From Acidobacteriota bacterium (lineage in GTDB: Bacteria; Acidobacteriota; Terriglobia; Terriglobales; Acidobacteriaceae), in assembly GCA_021792795.1 (NCBI GenBank), contig JAJYUB010000009.1, forward strand, positions 29,359 through 93,358: a stretch of DNA of 64,000 nucleotides, in the 5' to 3' direction. Position numbers and translations under genes: made by a program. Shown in pieces: positions 27,122-36,455 of this stretch (its first letter is position 1; the number at the start of each line of letters is the position of its first letter). Below the pieces are notes generated by a model. The model was given only the letters and a program-made list of their open reading frames with translations. It was not told the DNA's origin and did not search any database.

Positions 27122-27985
27122 ATGGCAACGAAAAAAGAAAAATCGAAACAAACTTCGCAGGCACGCGCTGCCACATCGGATACCAAGGTCGCGCTGCTGG
27201 GCGCGGGCAAGATGGGCGGCATCCTGCTGCAGGCGTTCCTGAAAAACAACTTGTTCCGCCCGCAAAATATCCGCGCCACCGTGCAACATGAAGAGCGCAC
27301 AAAAATGCTCGCCGGACAATGGGGAGTTTCTGTTTCCACCGACAATCTTGCCGCCGCGCGCAACAGCGACCTTATCCTGCTGGGCGTCAAACCGCAGGCG
27401 GTCCCTGAGGTCCTGGCGCAGATTCGTCCGGCGCTGACTGCGAAAAAGACCATCATTTCTTTCGCTGCGTCGGTCAAAACCAGCGCCATCGAAAAAGCTG
27501 CGGGCGTGGACCTGGCCGTCATTCGCGCCATGCCCAACACACCGTCATTGCTGGGCTGCGGAGCGACCGCCCTCTGTCGTGGCAAGTTCGTCACCGACGA
27601 GCAATTGGCGGTCGCGGAAAAAGTTTTCGCCAGCGTTGGCCGCACCGTCACCGTGGATGAAAAACATATGGACGCGGTCACCGCGCTGTCTGCCAGCGGG
27701 CCCGCGTACATCTACATCATTCTGGAGTCGCTGGCCGAGGGCGGAGTGAAGGTCGGCCTGCCGCGCGACATTGCCACGCTGTTGGCCGCGCAAATGGCGC
27801 TGGGCGCGGCAACCATGGTTCTTGAAACCGGCAGCCATCCAGCGCTGCTGAAAGACGCCGTCACCACGCCCGCTGGCTGCACCATCGACGGCATCCTGGA
27901 ACTGGAAGAAGGCGGCCTGCGCGTCACGCTGATCAAGGCCGTGATGCGTGCCGCCCAGCGCGCAAAAGAACTAGCGTCAAGCTGA
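27122..27985 (+). CDS. proC: Pyrroline-5-carboxylate reductase
   Basis: Last step of proline synthesis: reduces pyrroline-5-carboxylate with NAD(P)H in the cytoplasm. The 287-residue protein has a Lys/Ser-rich leader of ~20 residues, then VALLGAGKMGGILLQAFL (Rossmann), LILLGVKPQAVPEVL, VIRAMPNTPSLLGCGATAL, and the C-terminal signature ALSASGPAYIYIILESLAEGGVKVGLPR with TTPAGCTIDGILELE. ATG 27122 follows an AAGGAAAC ribosome-binding site inside the end of the DUF885 gene. Confidence 0.95.
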   Translation: MATKKEKSKQTSQARAATSDTKVALLGAGKMGGILLQAFLKNNLFRPQNIRATVQHEERTKMLAGQWGVSVSTDNLAAARNSDLILLGVKPQAVPEVLAQIRPALTAKKTIISFAASVKTSAIEKAAGVDLAVIRAMPNTPSLLGCGATALCRGKFVTDEQLAVAEKVFASVGRTVTVDEKHMDAVTALSASGPAYIYIILESLAEGGVKVGLPRDIATLLAAQMALGAATMVLETGSHPALLKDAVTTPAGCTIDGILELEEGGLRVTLIKAVMRAAQRAKELASS

Positions 27986-28038
27986 CATTACGCTACAGAC
28001 TGTTGAGCACATCTTGAAAGGAGCTTCATTTTTATTCT

Positions 28039-28464
28039 TCATTTCCCTTGCCATGGATCGAGCAGCTTCACGTCGATGTCCTGTACATCGCTTGTGTTGT
28101 GGGCGACAAGCGTCAGCGCATGCACGACTGCGTTGGCCGTTAGCAGCGTATCGATCACCGGGTGGGATCGTTGCGCGGAAAGTTTTCCCCAAACCGTCGC
28201 CGTGGCCGCATCGATGCCAAGGATGCGGTCGGCAAAACTGTACTCCAGTCCATCCACCCACGTGGCAAGCTTGCCTGCGGAATCCGGGTCGGACCGCTTC
28301 TTCAGCGCCACGTCTTTCCTCAGCTCTCCCAGTGTCAACACGCTGATGTAAAGTGCAGAGGGTTCTGCAGCCGAGAGAAACTGGATGACTCGCGGGTCGG
28401 CCTGCTTCTTGCGGGTCTCGGAAAGCACATTGGTGTCCAGTAGATATTGGAGCGGCGCGTTCAC
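28039..28464 (-). CDS. PIN-domain toxin (VapC/FitB type)
   Basis: A 141-residue PIN-domain ribonuclease of the VapC/FitB class. Acidic catalytic residues are visible: Asp in YLLDTNVLSE at the N-terminus, Glu in TLGELRKDV, Asp in HPVIDTLLTANA and the late NTSDVQ. VapC toxins cut specific RNAs and are held in check by a partner antitoxin. GTG 28464 overlaps the upstream antitoxin stop by four bases (GTGA), the usual translational coupling. The toxin frame is intact. Confidence 0.88.
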   Translation of the reverse strand: MNAPLQYLLDTNVLSETRKKQADPRVIQFLSAAEPSALYISVLTLGELRKDVALKKRSDPDSAGKLATWVDGLEYSFADRILGIDAATATVWGKLSAQRSHPVIDTLLTANAVVHALTLVAHNTSDVQDIDVKLLDPWQGK

Positions 28465-28661
28465 AAGCTGACCTGGCGCCCGGTATCGGCATCGCGTTCA
28501 ACCTGAAAGCTATCGACCTTCGGACCGCCGAGCAAATAGTCCCTCAGATTCGGCTTGTGGGCAGTGAGTGCGCGGTAATCCCCCTTGGAAAGAATGACCG
28601 CCCGTTCCGAACCGTGCCGGGTGATGATTTGCGGGCCTTCCGTACTGGCTTGCTCGATCAC
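28461..28661 (-). CDS. Phd/YefM-type antitoxin, 5' end lacking an obvious start codon
   Basis: The 66-residue frame from GTG 28661 encodes EQASTEGPQIITRHGSERAV and VILSKGDYRAL, the core of Phd/YefM antitoxins, then a toxin-binding C-terminus. Homology clearly continues upstream without any ATG, GTG or TTG: codons up to 28703 read ALWQVQEAKTRLSE, the normal first residues of a Phd protein (x-WQVQEAKTRLSE). Just before them the DNA reads ATAGGGCAC where ATGGCAC would be expected. So either a truncated antitoxin is made from the GTG, a rare start is used, or the antitoxin is damaged while its toxin is intact. Confidence 0.7.
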   Translation of the reverse strand: MIEQASTEGPQIITRHGSERAVILSKGDYRALTAHKPNLRDYLLGGPKVDSFQVERDADTGRQVSL

Positions 28662-28760
28662 TTCGCTCAGACGAGTTTTCGCTTCCTGTACTTGCCAGAG
28701 TGCCCTATCAGCCGCTCACGTCCGCCAGTCGCCTGTCGGACGAGCCATCTAGAATCTTCC

Positions 28761-29147
28761 ATGGCCGCAACCCGCTCTCTTCCAAGGACACGCAAGCGCA
28801 TTTCGATCCGGGGGGTCGTCCAGGGCGTCGGATTTCATCCCTTCGTCTACAACCTTGCGCAGTCGCTGGAATTGGGCGGTCTCATCTTGAATTCTTCTTC
28901 GGAGTGACGGTCGAAATCGAGGGCCCAGACGGGGCGATCGAGCAGTTTCTCCAAACATTGCGCAGCAACTCACCGCCCCTGGCGCAGATTATGGAGATCG
29001 CGCTGGAAAACGTTTCCATGCATAATGCAAGTTAATTCTCCATCCAGCCAAGCCGCGAGCAGGAGAACGCGTTCGCCTTCATCTCGCCGGACATGGCCAC
29101 GTGTGACAATTGCTGGCGCGAGTTTGGCGATCTGGAGAATCGCCGCT
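28761..29147 (+). pseudogene. hypF: hypF remnant (hydrogenase maturation carbamoyltransferase)
   Basis: Starts with ATG 28761 and the HypF acylphosphatase domain: KRISIRGVVQGVGFHPFVYN, LGGLILNSSSE, then a frameshift near 28900 (TGA in frame) to GVTVEIEGPDGAIEQFLQTL in another frame, and a second shift near 29034 before ENAFAFISPDMATCDNCW, the first HypF zinc finger. The remaining ~600 residues of HypF (YrdC-like and carbamoyl-transferase parts) are missing; the sequence passes straight into hypE near 29140-29147. HypF makes the CN ligands of [NiFe]-hydrogenase from carbamoyl phosphate. The gene is dead by two frameshifts and a large deletion. Confidence 0.85.
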
Positions 29148-29839
29148 GCGCGCGACGCCGGAGTGCAATTTGTGACTGGCGACACCAAGGTGGTCAATCG
29201 CGGTAAAGGCGACAAAATTTTTATTGCGACAACAGGCATCGGCGTACTCGAACGTGCAGTGAACATCTCCGCCAGCGGCGCGCGTCCCTGCGACAAGGTC
29301 ACGTTAAACGGCCATATCGGCGACCACGGGATGGCGATCATGTCGCAGCGGGAGAACCTGGAGTTTGAAAGCGCCATCGAACGCGATTGCGCGGCACTGC
29401 ACGGACTGCTGGATCGCATGCTGGATGCGTGTGGCGCGGTGACTGGCAATCAAAGCGGCGACCATCCTATCCACTGCATGCGCGATCCGACGCGCGGAGG
29501 CGTGGCGACTGCCCTGAACGAAATCGCATCGCAATCGAAGGTCGGCATGTTGTTGCACGAAGATCGGATTCCGGTGCGCGAAGCCGTACAGGGCGCCTGC
29601 GAAATCCTCTGACTCGATCCGCTGCACGTGGCGAATGAAGGAAAACTGCTGGCCATTGTAGCTGCGGATGCGGCCGATGCGGTGCTGCAGCACATGCAGG
29701 ATCATTCCTTGGGCCGTGATGCGAAAATGATTGGAGAAGTAGTTTCTGAACACCCTGGCATGGTGCGGATGAAGACCAGGGTGGGTGGCACTCGCATTTG
29801 GATGTCATGTTTGGCGAACAACTGCCAAGGATTTGTTAG
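29145..29839 (+). pseudogene. hypE: hypE remnant (hydrogenase maturation protein), 5' deleted
   Basis: Begins in mid-gene with ARDAGVQFVTGDTKVVNRGK and continues as clear HypE: GDHGMAIMSQRENLEFES, IHCMRDPTRGGVATALNEIA, VREAVQGACEIL, then an in-frame TGA (29610-29612) where Gly is expected, LDPLHVANEGKLLAIVA, MVRMKTRVGGTR, and after a frameshift near 29794-29799 the true C-terminus LDVMFGEQLPRIC with TAG at 29837-29839. The terminal Cys that carries the cyano group in HypE is preserved in the broken frame. The N-terminal ~120 residues, and any hypC/hypD between, are gone. Confidence 0.88.
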
Positions 29840-29894
29840 CCATTCCGCAATGCAACCGCGCCAACCTGGGCATTGAATCCGTACACTGTCCGTT

Positions 29895-30653
29895 GTGAAA
29901 GGCATCTTGACGACTCATACGACGCTCTACGCCGCCCTGTTCACCGCTGCCGTACTTGGCTTTCGGCACGGCTTCGACTATGACCATATTGCCGCGATCA
30001 CCGACGTGGTCAGCGTGCAAACGTCAAAACGCGTCGCCATGAAACTCGGCATGGTGTATGCCCTGGGCCACGCGCTCACGGTAGCTGGACTGGGCTCCAT
30101 CGTCATTCTGCTGGGAATCAGCCTGCCTGCGGGCATCGATCGCTGGGCGGAACGGCTGGTGGGTTTTACCTTGCTGCTGCTCGGAATCTACGTTCTGGGG
30201 ACGCTCGTATTTCGACCGGAGGACACGCTGCCTAAAAGCCGGTATATGCTGCTCCACGCAGGCTACCATCAGGCGCGCCTGGCATTCAAGCGGCGCGAAG
30301 AAGGAGTTTCCGCGGAAACGTACGCGCCCCCCGCAAACTTCGATACCCGCTCAGTATTTGCGATCGGCGTCATCCACGGACTCGGAGCGGAAACTCCAAG
30401 CCAGTTGATGATTTTTCTTCTGGCCGCAAATCTCGGCGGAGCTGCCCTGGGAATGATCGGCCTGGGAATGTTCCTTGCCGGCCTGTTGACGATGAATGCA
30501 GCGACGACTGCTTCGGCGGCCGGGCTGTTTGGCGTGTCGCGGCACCGGCCAAAATTTCTCCGCGTTGTATCCGCGCTGACGGCGATCTATAGCGTGGCCA
30601 TGGGCATCATCTTCCTCGCCGGACGCGCTTCGTTTCTCCCGGTGCTGAACTAA
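29895..30653 (+). CDS. Nickel/cobalt transporter-like membrane protein (NiCoT type)
   Basis: A 252-residue membrane protein with about six to eight hydrophobic segments. The first helix carries RHGFDYDH, matching the H-x4-D-H signature of NiCoT nickel/cobalt permeases, and FAIGVIHGLGAETPSQLM is a second polar intramembrane motif. It lies 56 bases after the hypF-hypE remnants and on the same strand, so it was probably the nickel uptake gene of a [NiFe]-hydrogenase locus; unlike them it is intact and may still import Ni or Co for other enzymes. Start is GTG 29895. Confidence 0.75.
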   Translation: MKGILTTHTTLYAALFTAAVLGFRHGFDYDHIAAITDVVSVQTSKRVAMKLGMVYALGHALTVAGLGSIVILLGISLPAGIDRWAERLVGFTLLLLGIYVLGTLVFRPEDTLPKSRYMLLHAGYHQARLAFKRREEGVSAETYAPPANFDTRSVFAIGVIHGLGAETPSQLMIFLLAANLGGAALGMIGLGMFLAGLLTMNAATTASAAGLFGVSRHRPKFLRVVSALTAIYSVAMGIIFLAGRASFLPVLN

Positions 30654-30675
30654 TCAGATTGCCGCGCGCCCGATA

Positions 30676-31554
30676 TTAGCAATGGATTCCCGCTTTTTCC
30701 AGCGTCGCCTTCAGCCCCTGCATGCTGATGCGCGTGGAGGCCTCCGGCGTTCCCGCGCCGCGCCAATGCGTTTCCAGGCTGACGCCATAGTGGTAGCCGT
30801 CCCGCTTTAACGCGCGGAACTGACCGACCCAGTCAATTACGCCGCTGCCTACGGGCTCCCAGTCGTATCCGCCGCTCGGCTTGCGGGTCACATCTTTGCA
30901 GTGGCAATGGCCGATCCGCTTTTCCGGCAAAAGCTCAAAGCCGTTCGGATACGGTATGCTGCCAAGCGCAGCCGCGTTGCCCGGATCCCAGTTCAGCATA
31001 AAGTTCCTGTTCGGAATCGCGCGCAGTACGGCCGCCGCTTCCTCTCCGGTTCCGGTGTTGCACGACATTTCATTTTCCAGCAGCAGAATCTTGTCGCTCT
31101 CCGCGCAGCGTTCCGCGGCCTCGCGCAGTTTATCGTTGATCGCTGCCCGATACGGCTTCGGATCGTCCAGCCGCCAAAAATCGAAGCAGCGAATGCGGTC
31201 GGTTTGAAACGCTTTCGCCAGTTCAATGCAGCGTTCCAGCACCTTGTCCTGTTGCTTAAAGTCGAAGTCCGCTCCAAATTGGTCGCGACGCTCCGGCACT
31301 TTTGAAACAGGAGCGCCCGGCCAATCCACCTTAAACAACGGGCTGGCGATATCTGTCACGCGCAGCTTGTTCTTCTCCAAAATCTTCCGCGCTTCCGCCA
31401 TTTCCGACGAGTCCAGATCGACGATGTTCTTGTTCCACATGCCACGGAGTTCAATCCAATTCAGGCCAAAATCTTTCGACGCGATTTCGCACGCCCGGCC
31501 AAAATCCTGCGTGATTTCGTCGTTGATGACAGCAAGGCGAAATGGACAGCTCAT
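30676..31554 (-). CDS. Sugar phosphate isomerase/epimerase (xylose-isomerase-like TIM barrel)
   Basis: A 292-residue cytoplasmic TIM barrel of the AP-endonuclease-2/xylose-isomerase-like family. Typical pieces are LRGMWNKNIVDLDSSEMAEARKILE near the N-terminus, metal-ligand segments LLENEMSC and NFMLNWDPGNAAALG, IGHCHCKDVTRK and VSLETHW. Members isomerise or epimerise sugars or cyclitols; the substrate is unknown. It overlaps the paralogous gene at 31551 by four bases, so the two are translationally coupled. Confidence 0.85.
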   Translation of the reverse strand: MSCPFRLAVINDEITQDFGRACEIASKDFGLNWIELRGMWNKNIVDLDSSEMAEARKILEKNKLRVTDIASPLFKVDWPGAPVSKVPERRDQFGADFDFKQQDKVLERCIELAKAFQTDRIRCFDFWRLDDPKPYRAAINDKLREAAERCAESDKILLLENEMSCNTGTGEEAAAVLRAIPNRNFMLNWDPGNAAALGSIPYPNGFELLPEKRIGHCHCKDVTRKPSGGYDWEPVGSGVIDWVGQFRALKRDGYHYGVSLETHWRGAGTPEASTRISMQGLKATLEKAGIHC

Positions 31555-32507
31555 ACCTGCACTCCTAGCTTGTGGATTAAATAATCCTTGCTCAACTCCG
31601 CGGACTGTTTCGGCGTACGATCCACGCCGACTCGCTCGCCATCCAGTTCTACCACGCCCCAGCCTCTAAAGTTGATGGATCGTAAGGCGTCGAAGATGGC
31701 GACGAAATTGACTCTTCCCTGCCCCATCTCGACGAATTGATAGCCGCTTTTTGTCGCCGCCGGCTCAACATCTTTCAGATGCAGAAACAGCAGTCGATCA
31801 CGATACTTGCGAATGGCTTCCGCCGGATCGCCTCCGCCCTGCAGGTAGTGCCCAGTGTCTAGTTCCAGCTTCACGTAGCGCGGATCGGCGGCATTGAGGA
31901 TCGCGTCCACCTGCTCCGGAGTTTGCCCGATCGAACCCATGTGATTATGGAACCCGGTCTGGATGCCATAATCGGCAGCGCGCTTGCCAATTTCCGTCAA
32001 CAGCATGCCTTCTCGTTTGTAATCGCTGGAGGTGTAAGTTTTCTGCGCAAACGTGCCGATGACCTGCAGATATTTTCCTCCAGCCTGGTGCAGATACCGG
32101 GCATGAGCGGCGTGGGTCTCCAGGCTTTTTTTCTCGACTGCGGGATCCAGTGGAGCATCTCCGCTGGACAATGCCACAAAGGTCATATGGTGCTTCGCCA
32201 ATGTGTCTTTCAGCGCACGCGGATCGGGATATTCGCTGAGAACGTTGGCCCGTAGTTGAATGCCGGGATAACCAACGGCGGAGATGTCCTCGATCGCCTG
32301 GTTGTCGTTTTCTTTCCAAGTAATCGCGGCATAGCCAATCTGGATCTTCATGGGTCCGTGATGGATGGGCGCGTCGAAGTAGGACAAATCCGTGGGGGGA
32401 TACAGCAATGAATCGCCGATAAGGACATGCGCGGCGCGCACTGGAACAGAAACTGCCGCAGCCGTGGCGCCTAGACCGACTAGAAAATTACGACGAGTAG
32501 CCGACAT
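31551..32507 (-). CDS. Tat-exported sugar isomerase/epimerase-like protein
   Basis: A 318-residue paralogue of the adjacent TIM barrel, but exported. ATG 32507 follows AGGAG by seven bases and opens a twin-arginine signal (SATRRNFLVGLGATAAAVSVP). The mature part has the family metal ligands: FVALSSGD, TGFHNHMGSIGQTPEQ (His), YVKLELDTGHYLQGGGDP, LFLHLKDVEP and GWGVVELDGERVG. Periplasmic members often act in degrading plant or microbial cyclitols and sugar acids. The next gene upstream is divergent, after a long gap. Confidence 0.85.
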   Translation of the reverse strand: MSATRRNFLVGLGATAAAVSVPVRAAHVLIGDSLLYPPTDLSYFDAPIHHGPMKIQIGYAAITWKENDNQAIEDISAVGYPGIQLRANVLSEYPDPRALKDTLAKHHMTFVALSSGDAPLDPAVEKKSLETHAAHARYLHQAGGKYLQVIGTFAQKTYTSSDYKREGMLLTEIGKRAADYGIQTGFHNHMGSIGQTPEQVDAILNAADPRYVKLELDTGHYLQGGGDPAEAIRKYRDRLLFLHLKDVEPAATKSGYQFVEMGQGRVNFVAIFDALRSINFRGWGVVELDGERVGVDRTPKQSAELSKDYLIHKLGVQV

Positions 32508-33005
32508 GTACAAAACTCCTTCAGCAACAAACGCTGGACAATCCTCTGCAATGGCAGTGCCGAAGAGCATTACTCGCTCGGCCATGCGGAACGTTTTTCG
32601 GCCGAACGGCGCAATTGGCCACGCCCGGAACGATTCATCTTGTCCTATCCTACCGCCTCGCCCCGGCCCTGAAATGTTGCGCCCTTCTCCGGCTCGTTCC
32701 AAGGGCCCGGGGAATCGCCGTTGCCGTGCGCGCTGGGATCGCTATTAGAATTCCAGGTGGAAGTAGAATACTGTTTAGCGGAAGTATACGTGATTGAATT
32801 CTCTTCGACGAAAAACCATAGCCTGCAAATCGTAATCGCACGGCAATCACCCACTCTGTCTCGGCAGGTTTCGCGGGGGCCATGGCTGCGGCAACGAAAC
32901 CGGCTCCATCGCGTCCCAGGATTTGCAACGCGAGAACCGCGTATTAGGAAAACAGTCTCGCAACACGAAAGAATTGAACCTACGCTCCGGGAGAATTTTT
33001 TTGAG
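32508..33005. other. 498-base intergenic region, promoter region with no gene seen
   Basis: Between the divergent Tat-isomerase gene and the DUF5107 gene. I see no convincing ORF or RNA gene. Near its right end, CACGAAAGAAT (32965-32975) partly resembles the TTCACGAAAT motif found before the DeoR gene; an A/T-rich stretch with TATAC lies around 32790. It should hold promoters for both genes. Confidence 0.4.
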
Positions 33006-36000
33006 ATGAGAATGACGCGTTTCTTATTTTTGCCTTGCATCGGGCTAGCTTTCTTACTGTCCTCCAATGTGGCGCACAGCCAGACTACGACCGCCACGCC
33101 AGAATCGAACAACGCTGTACGCGGATGGGAAGGGACGATTACGATCCCAACCTATAAGCTTGGTCCTGCGGATCCGAATCCGGCATTTTCGCTGATCAGC
33201 AAGTCTCCCGTGTATCCGTACACCATGCTGGACAATCTTACGGACGATCGCGTGTCGACGACATACCGCGCGATTTATCTCGAAAACAAATATTTGAAGA
33301 TAACCATCCTGCCCGACCTGGGTGGCCATGTCTATTCCGTGTACGACAAAATCGACCACCGCGAAGTTCTCTATCGCGACAACGTCATCAAGTATGGCCT
33401 GGTCGGACCGCGGGGCGCGTGGATCTCCGGCGGCATGGAGTTTAGTTTCCCTTTCGCCCACACCACCGATACGGTGTCATCGGTCAACTCCTTGCTGCGC
33501 CACAATGCGGATGGCAGCGCCACTTCTGTTGTCGGCGCGATTGACTGGGTCTCCAACATGCATTGGGAAATCTCCATCACCCTGCGGTCGAACACCGCGC
33601 GCGTGGAAGAGGGTGTGACGCTGTTTAATTCCACGCCGCAGAATCATCTCTACCTTTTCTGGACGAACACTGCCGTCAGGGCCACCGACGACCTGCAATA
33701 CATCTACCCGATGCGAGAAACCATTTATGACGATCCGTTCGCGATCGCGCAGAGCTGGCCAATCTGGAAGGGCGTCGATCAGAGTTGGTATAAGAACGAT
33801 GCCGGCGCCATGGCCGCCTTTGGACGCGACGTGCAGAGGAATTTCTTCGGCATTTATTACCACGCGTCCAACTACGGCGTCGTCCATGTGGCCGATTTCC
33901 GCCAGGATCCAGGCAAGAAAATATGGACCTGGGGAACCGCGCCCGTTGGAAAAATCTGGGACCACATTCTGAGCGACAACGACGGCTCGTATAACGAAAT
34001 TCAGAGCGGACGTTTCTACACCCAGGGCTATCGTGAGTTTATGAATCCGCGCCGCGTCGAAAACTGGACCGAATACTGGTATCCGGTACGCGGATTGGAT
34101 GGCGGATTTGTCGAAGCCACAAATCAGTTTGCGATCAACGCGGTCTTTCCGGCGGACAATTCATCGCAGGCGCATGTCAAACTGCTTGTCAGCCCTGTTG
34201 CCGACATTGCCGATGCGACCGTAGTGGTGAAGCAAGGCTCCAACGTGCTGCGCCAGTTTCATCACGTTCACTTCGCTCCGCTGCAAACGGAAAGCTACGC
34301 CATCCCCGTTCAGAACGTGAAAGACGCAAAGAAAACTCTCAGCGTTGAAATCCTCTCCTCACAAAGCAAGACTTTGCTGCAGTGGTCGGCGGCCGAACCC
34401 ATCGATGGAAATCCAAATTTCATCCCGATGGCCGGAAAGCCGATCGCCCAGTCAATTCCGATCAATGCGCAAACACCTATCGAGCAACTGTATCTGCAAG
34501 GAGTGTTCCTGGAAAAGACAGGCGACAAACTGGGAGCGCTCAAGTTCTTCGATCGCGTGCTTGCGCAGGACTCTGGATATGTTCCAGCGCTGCTGAAGGA
34601 GGCGTGGTACAGCTATAGCGCTGCGGACTTCAAAAAGGCCGAATCTTTGATGGCACGCGCAACCGAGCGCGACACCGAAGACCCATACATCGCGTATACG
34701 CTCGGCATCATCGATCGAGCCGACGGACGTCTGTCGCCCGCAAACGATGCCCTGTGGAATGCGATCCACTATAGCGCCGCAATCGCGCCGGGACCGGCCC
34801 TGGCCTCCTCCTATGTGGAGTTGGGAGAGATTGCCATTCTCCAAGGAAAACCTGCGCAGGCGGTCGATCTGCTGAAGTCTGCGGTGGACTATAACCCCGA
34901 TGACGCTTTCGCGTTGGCCGACCTTGCCGTGGCCGAGCGCCGTAGCGGCAACACGCACGACGCCGCGCAGTACTCCGCCGAAGCGGTGAAGAAAATGCCC
35001 GTACTTCCCTACGCGCTGGCCGAACAATGGCTGGATGCGAACGCATTGGCAGATGCAGCTTCGTCGGCAAATGCCAGTTGGACCGGCATCATTAACGCCG
35101 ATCCGCAGAACTACCTCGCCGTTGCGTCCTGGTATCGCAGCATTGGAGCCTGGCAGTCCTCGGACGCGGTCCTTCACCTCGCCGAAGCGAATCCATCCGC
35201 CGCTGAAATTGCGCCCATGATCGACTACTACCTGGCATCGAACGCGCGCCAGCTAGGGCGCGACCAGCAGGCAGATGCGTACGCCAAAAAGGCCGCAGCC
35301 TCGACTGTCACCGGCACATTCCCGAATCGTCTGGAAGACGTGGCTGTATTGCGAGAAGCCTTGCAGCACAATCCTGCGGACGCACAGGCGCAGTACTCGC
35401 TCGGCAATTTTCTGTTCGCAAAAGATCGATACGACGAAGCGGCGGCGTTATGGGAAAAAGCGCTGAGTAAGGGATTTAAAAATGCGGTGCTGTTGCGCAA
35501 CCTGGGCGTCTATCAGTGGCACGTGAAGCATGATTTATCGAGCGCGGCCAGTTATTATTCGCAAGCCATCCAGGTGACTCCCGATGACTACCGCCTCTAC
35601 CCCGACCTGGATGAAATCTACACCGAGCAGGGCGACACTGCGGCTCGCACGGCGTTGTTCCAGAACGCGCCGTCTGCAGTGCTCGATCAGGACACGGTTC
35701 GCGCCCGCCGCTCTCTCTTGTTCCTCGATCAGGGGAAATACGATGACGCGATGGCTCTCTTTGCCAACCACCGTTACAAGCCGTGGGAGGGTGGAGTAGC
35801 GATGCACAACATATTCGTCTTCGCCAATATTGCAGAAGGCAAGCAGGAACTCCAGAATCATCATCCCGAAGCCGCCGAAGCTTCGTTCCGCAAGGCGCTT
35901 GAGTATCCCGAAAACCTGGGCACGGGTGAGCCAGCCCACCCCAATACCGCAGAGCAGATGTATTGGATCGGCAACGCGCTCGAAGCGCAGGGCAAGACTG

Positions 36001-36305
36001 CCGAAGCCAAAGCCGCATGGCAAAAGTCCGCCGACCAAGGCAAGAGAAGAACAAATGGTTCCGCTGTCTATTCGGCGCTCGCCTATCGGAAGCTAGGGCA
36101 GCACGAACAAGCACGTCAGATGTTGCAGGCTTGTATCCAATCTGCGGCGCAACCGAAACCTACCGCCGAAGACTATTTCGCGGCCGGGACCGCCGAACAA
36201 TACAGCAACCACGTAGAGCAGGCACGCAAGGATTTTCATCAAGCGCTTGAAGTCGATCCGCTTTTCTGGCAGGCTCGGGTCGCATCAAACGCGATGGGAC
36301 GATAA
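33006..36305 (+). CDS. Large secreted DUF5107 and TPR-repeat protein
   Basis: A 1,099-residue exported protein. ATG 33006 opens a signal peptide (FLFLPCIGLAFLLSSNVAHSQ); the frame is open from 32721. The first ~430 residues carry DUF5107 (YLKITILPDLGGHVYSVYDK, GISGGMEFSFPF-like AWISGGMEFSFPF, NHLYLFWTNTAVRA, ADFRQDPGKKIWTWG). Residues ~490-1099 are a long run of TPR-like helices (EQLYLQGVFLEKTGDKLGAL, YALAEQWLDANALA, SALAYRKLGQHEQARQML). In Bacteroidetes and Acidobacteria such proteins sit in polysaccharide-use loci, consistent with the surrounding genes. A carbohydrate-processing role is likely; the exact reaction is unknown. Confidence 0.85.
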   Translation: MRMTRFLFLPCIGLAFLLSSNVAHSQTTTATPESNNAVRGWEGTITIPTYKLGPADPNPAFSLISKSPVYPYTMLDNLTDDRVSTTYRAIYLENKYLKITILPDLGGHVYSVYDKIDHREVLYRDNVIKYGLVGPRGAWISGGMEFSFPFAHTTDTVSSVNSLLRHNADGSATSVVGAIDWVSNMHWEISITLRSNTARVEEGVTLFNSTPQNHLYLFWTNTAVRATDDLQYIYPMRETIYDDPFAIAQSWPIWKGVDQSWYKNDAGAMAAFGRDVQRNFFGIYYHASNYGVVHVADFRQDPGKKIWTWGTAPVGKIWDHILSDNDGSYNEIQSGRFYTQGYREFMNPRRVENWTEYWYPVRGLDGGFVEATNQFAINAVFPADNSSQAHVKLLVSPVADIADATVVVKQGSNVLRQFHHVHFAPLQTESYAIPVQNVKDAKKTLSVEILSSQSKTLLQWSAAEPIDGNPNFIPMAGKPIAQSIPINAQTPIEQLYLQGVFLEKTGDKLGALKFFDRVLAQDSGYVPALLKEAWYSYSAADFKKAESLMARATERDTEDPYIAYTLGIIDRADGRLSPANDALWNAIHYSAAIAPGPALASSYVELGEIAILQGKPAQAVDLLKSAVDYNPDDAFALADLAVAERRSGNTHDAAQYSAEAVKKMPVLPYALAEQWLDANALADAASSANASWTGIINADPQNYLAVASWYRSIGAWQSSDAVLHLAEANPSAAEIAPMIDYYLASNARQLGRDQQADAYAKKAAASTVTGTFPNRLEDVAVLREALQHNPADAQAQYSLGNFLFAKDRYDEAAALWEKALSKGFKNAVLLRNLGVYQWHVKHDLSSAASYYSQAIQVTPDDYRLYPDLDEIYTEQGDTAARTALFQNAPSAVLDQDTVRARRSLLFLDQGKYDDAMALFANHRYKPWEGGVAMHNIFVFANIAEGKQELQNHHPEAAEASFRKALEYPENLGTGEPAHPNTAEQMYWIGNALEAQGKTAEAKAAWQKSADQGKRRTNGSAVYSALAYRKLGQHEQARQMLQACIQSAAQPKPTAEDYFAAGTAEQYSNHVEQARKDFHQALEVDPLFWQARVASNAMGR

Positions 36306-36455
36306 TCGCCCCCAGGAAACAAATTCCCGTCCACCGCTGCTAGCGGGTGCGCGAGGTCCAACCAAATGGAGAGACCGAGGCATCGCTTTCACAATCGGCG
36401 TGCTTGGGCCCTTTGACTTTGTCGGCTTCGCGCACCCAATCCGCCGCAAATCTGT

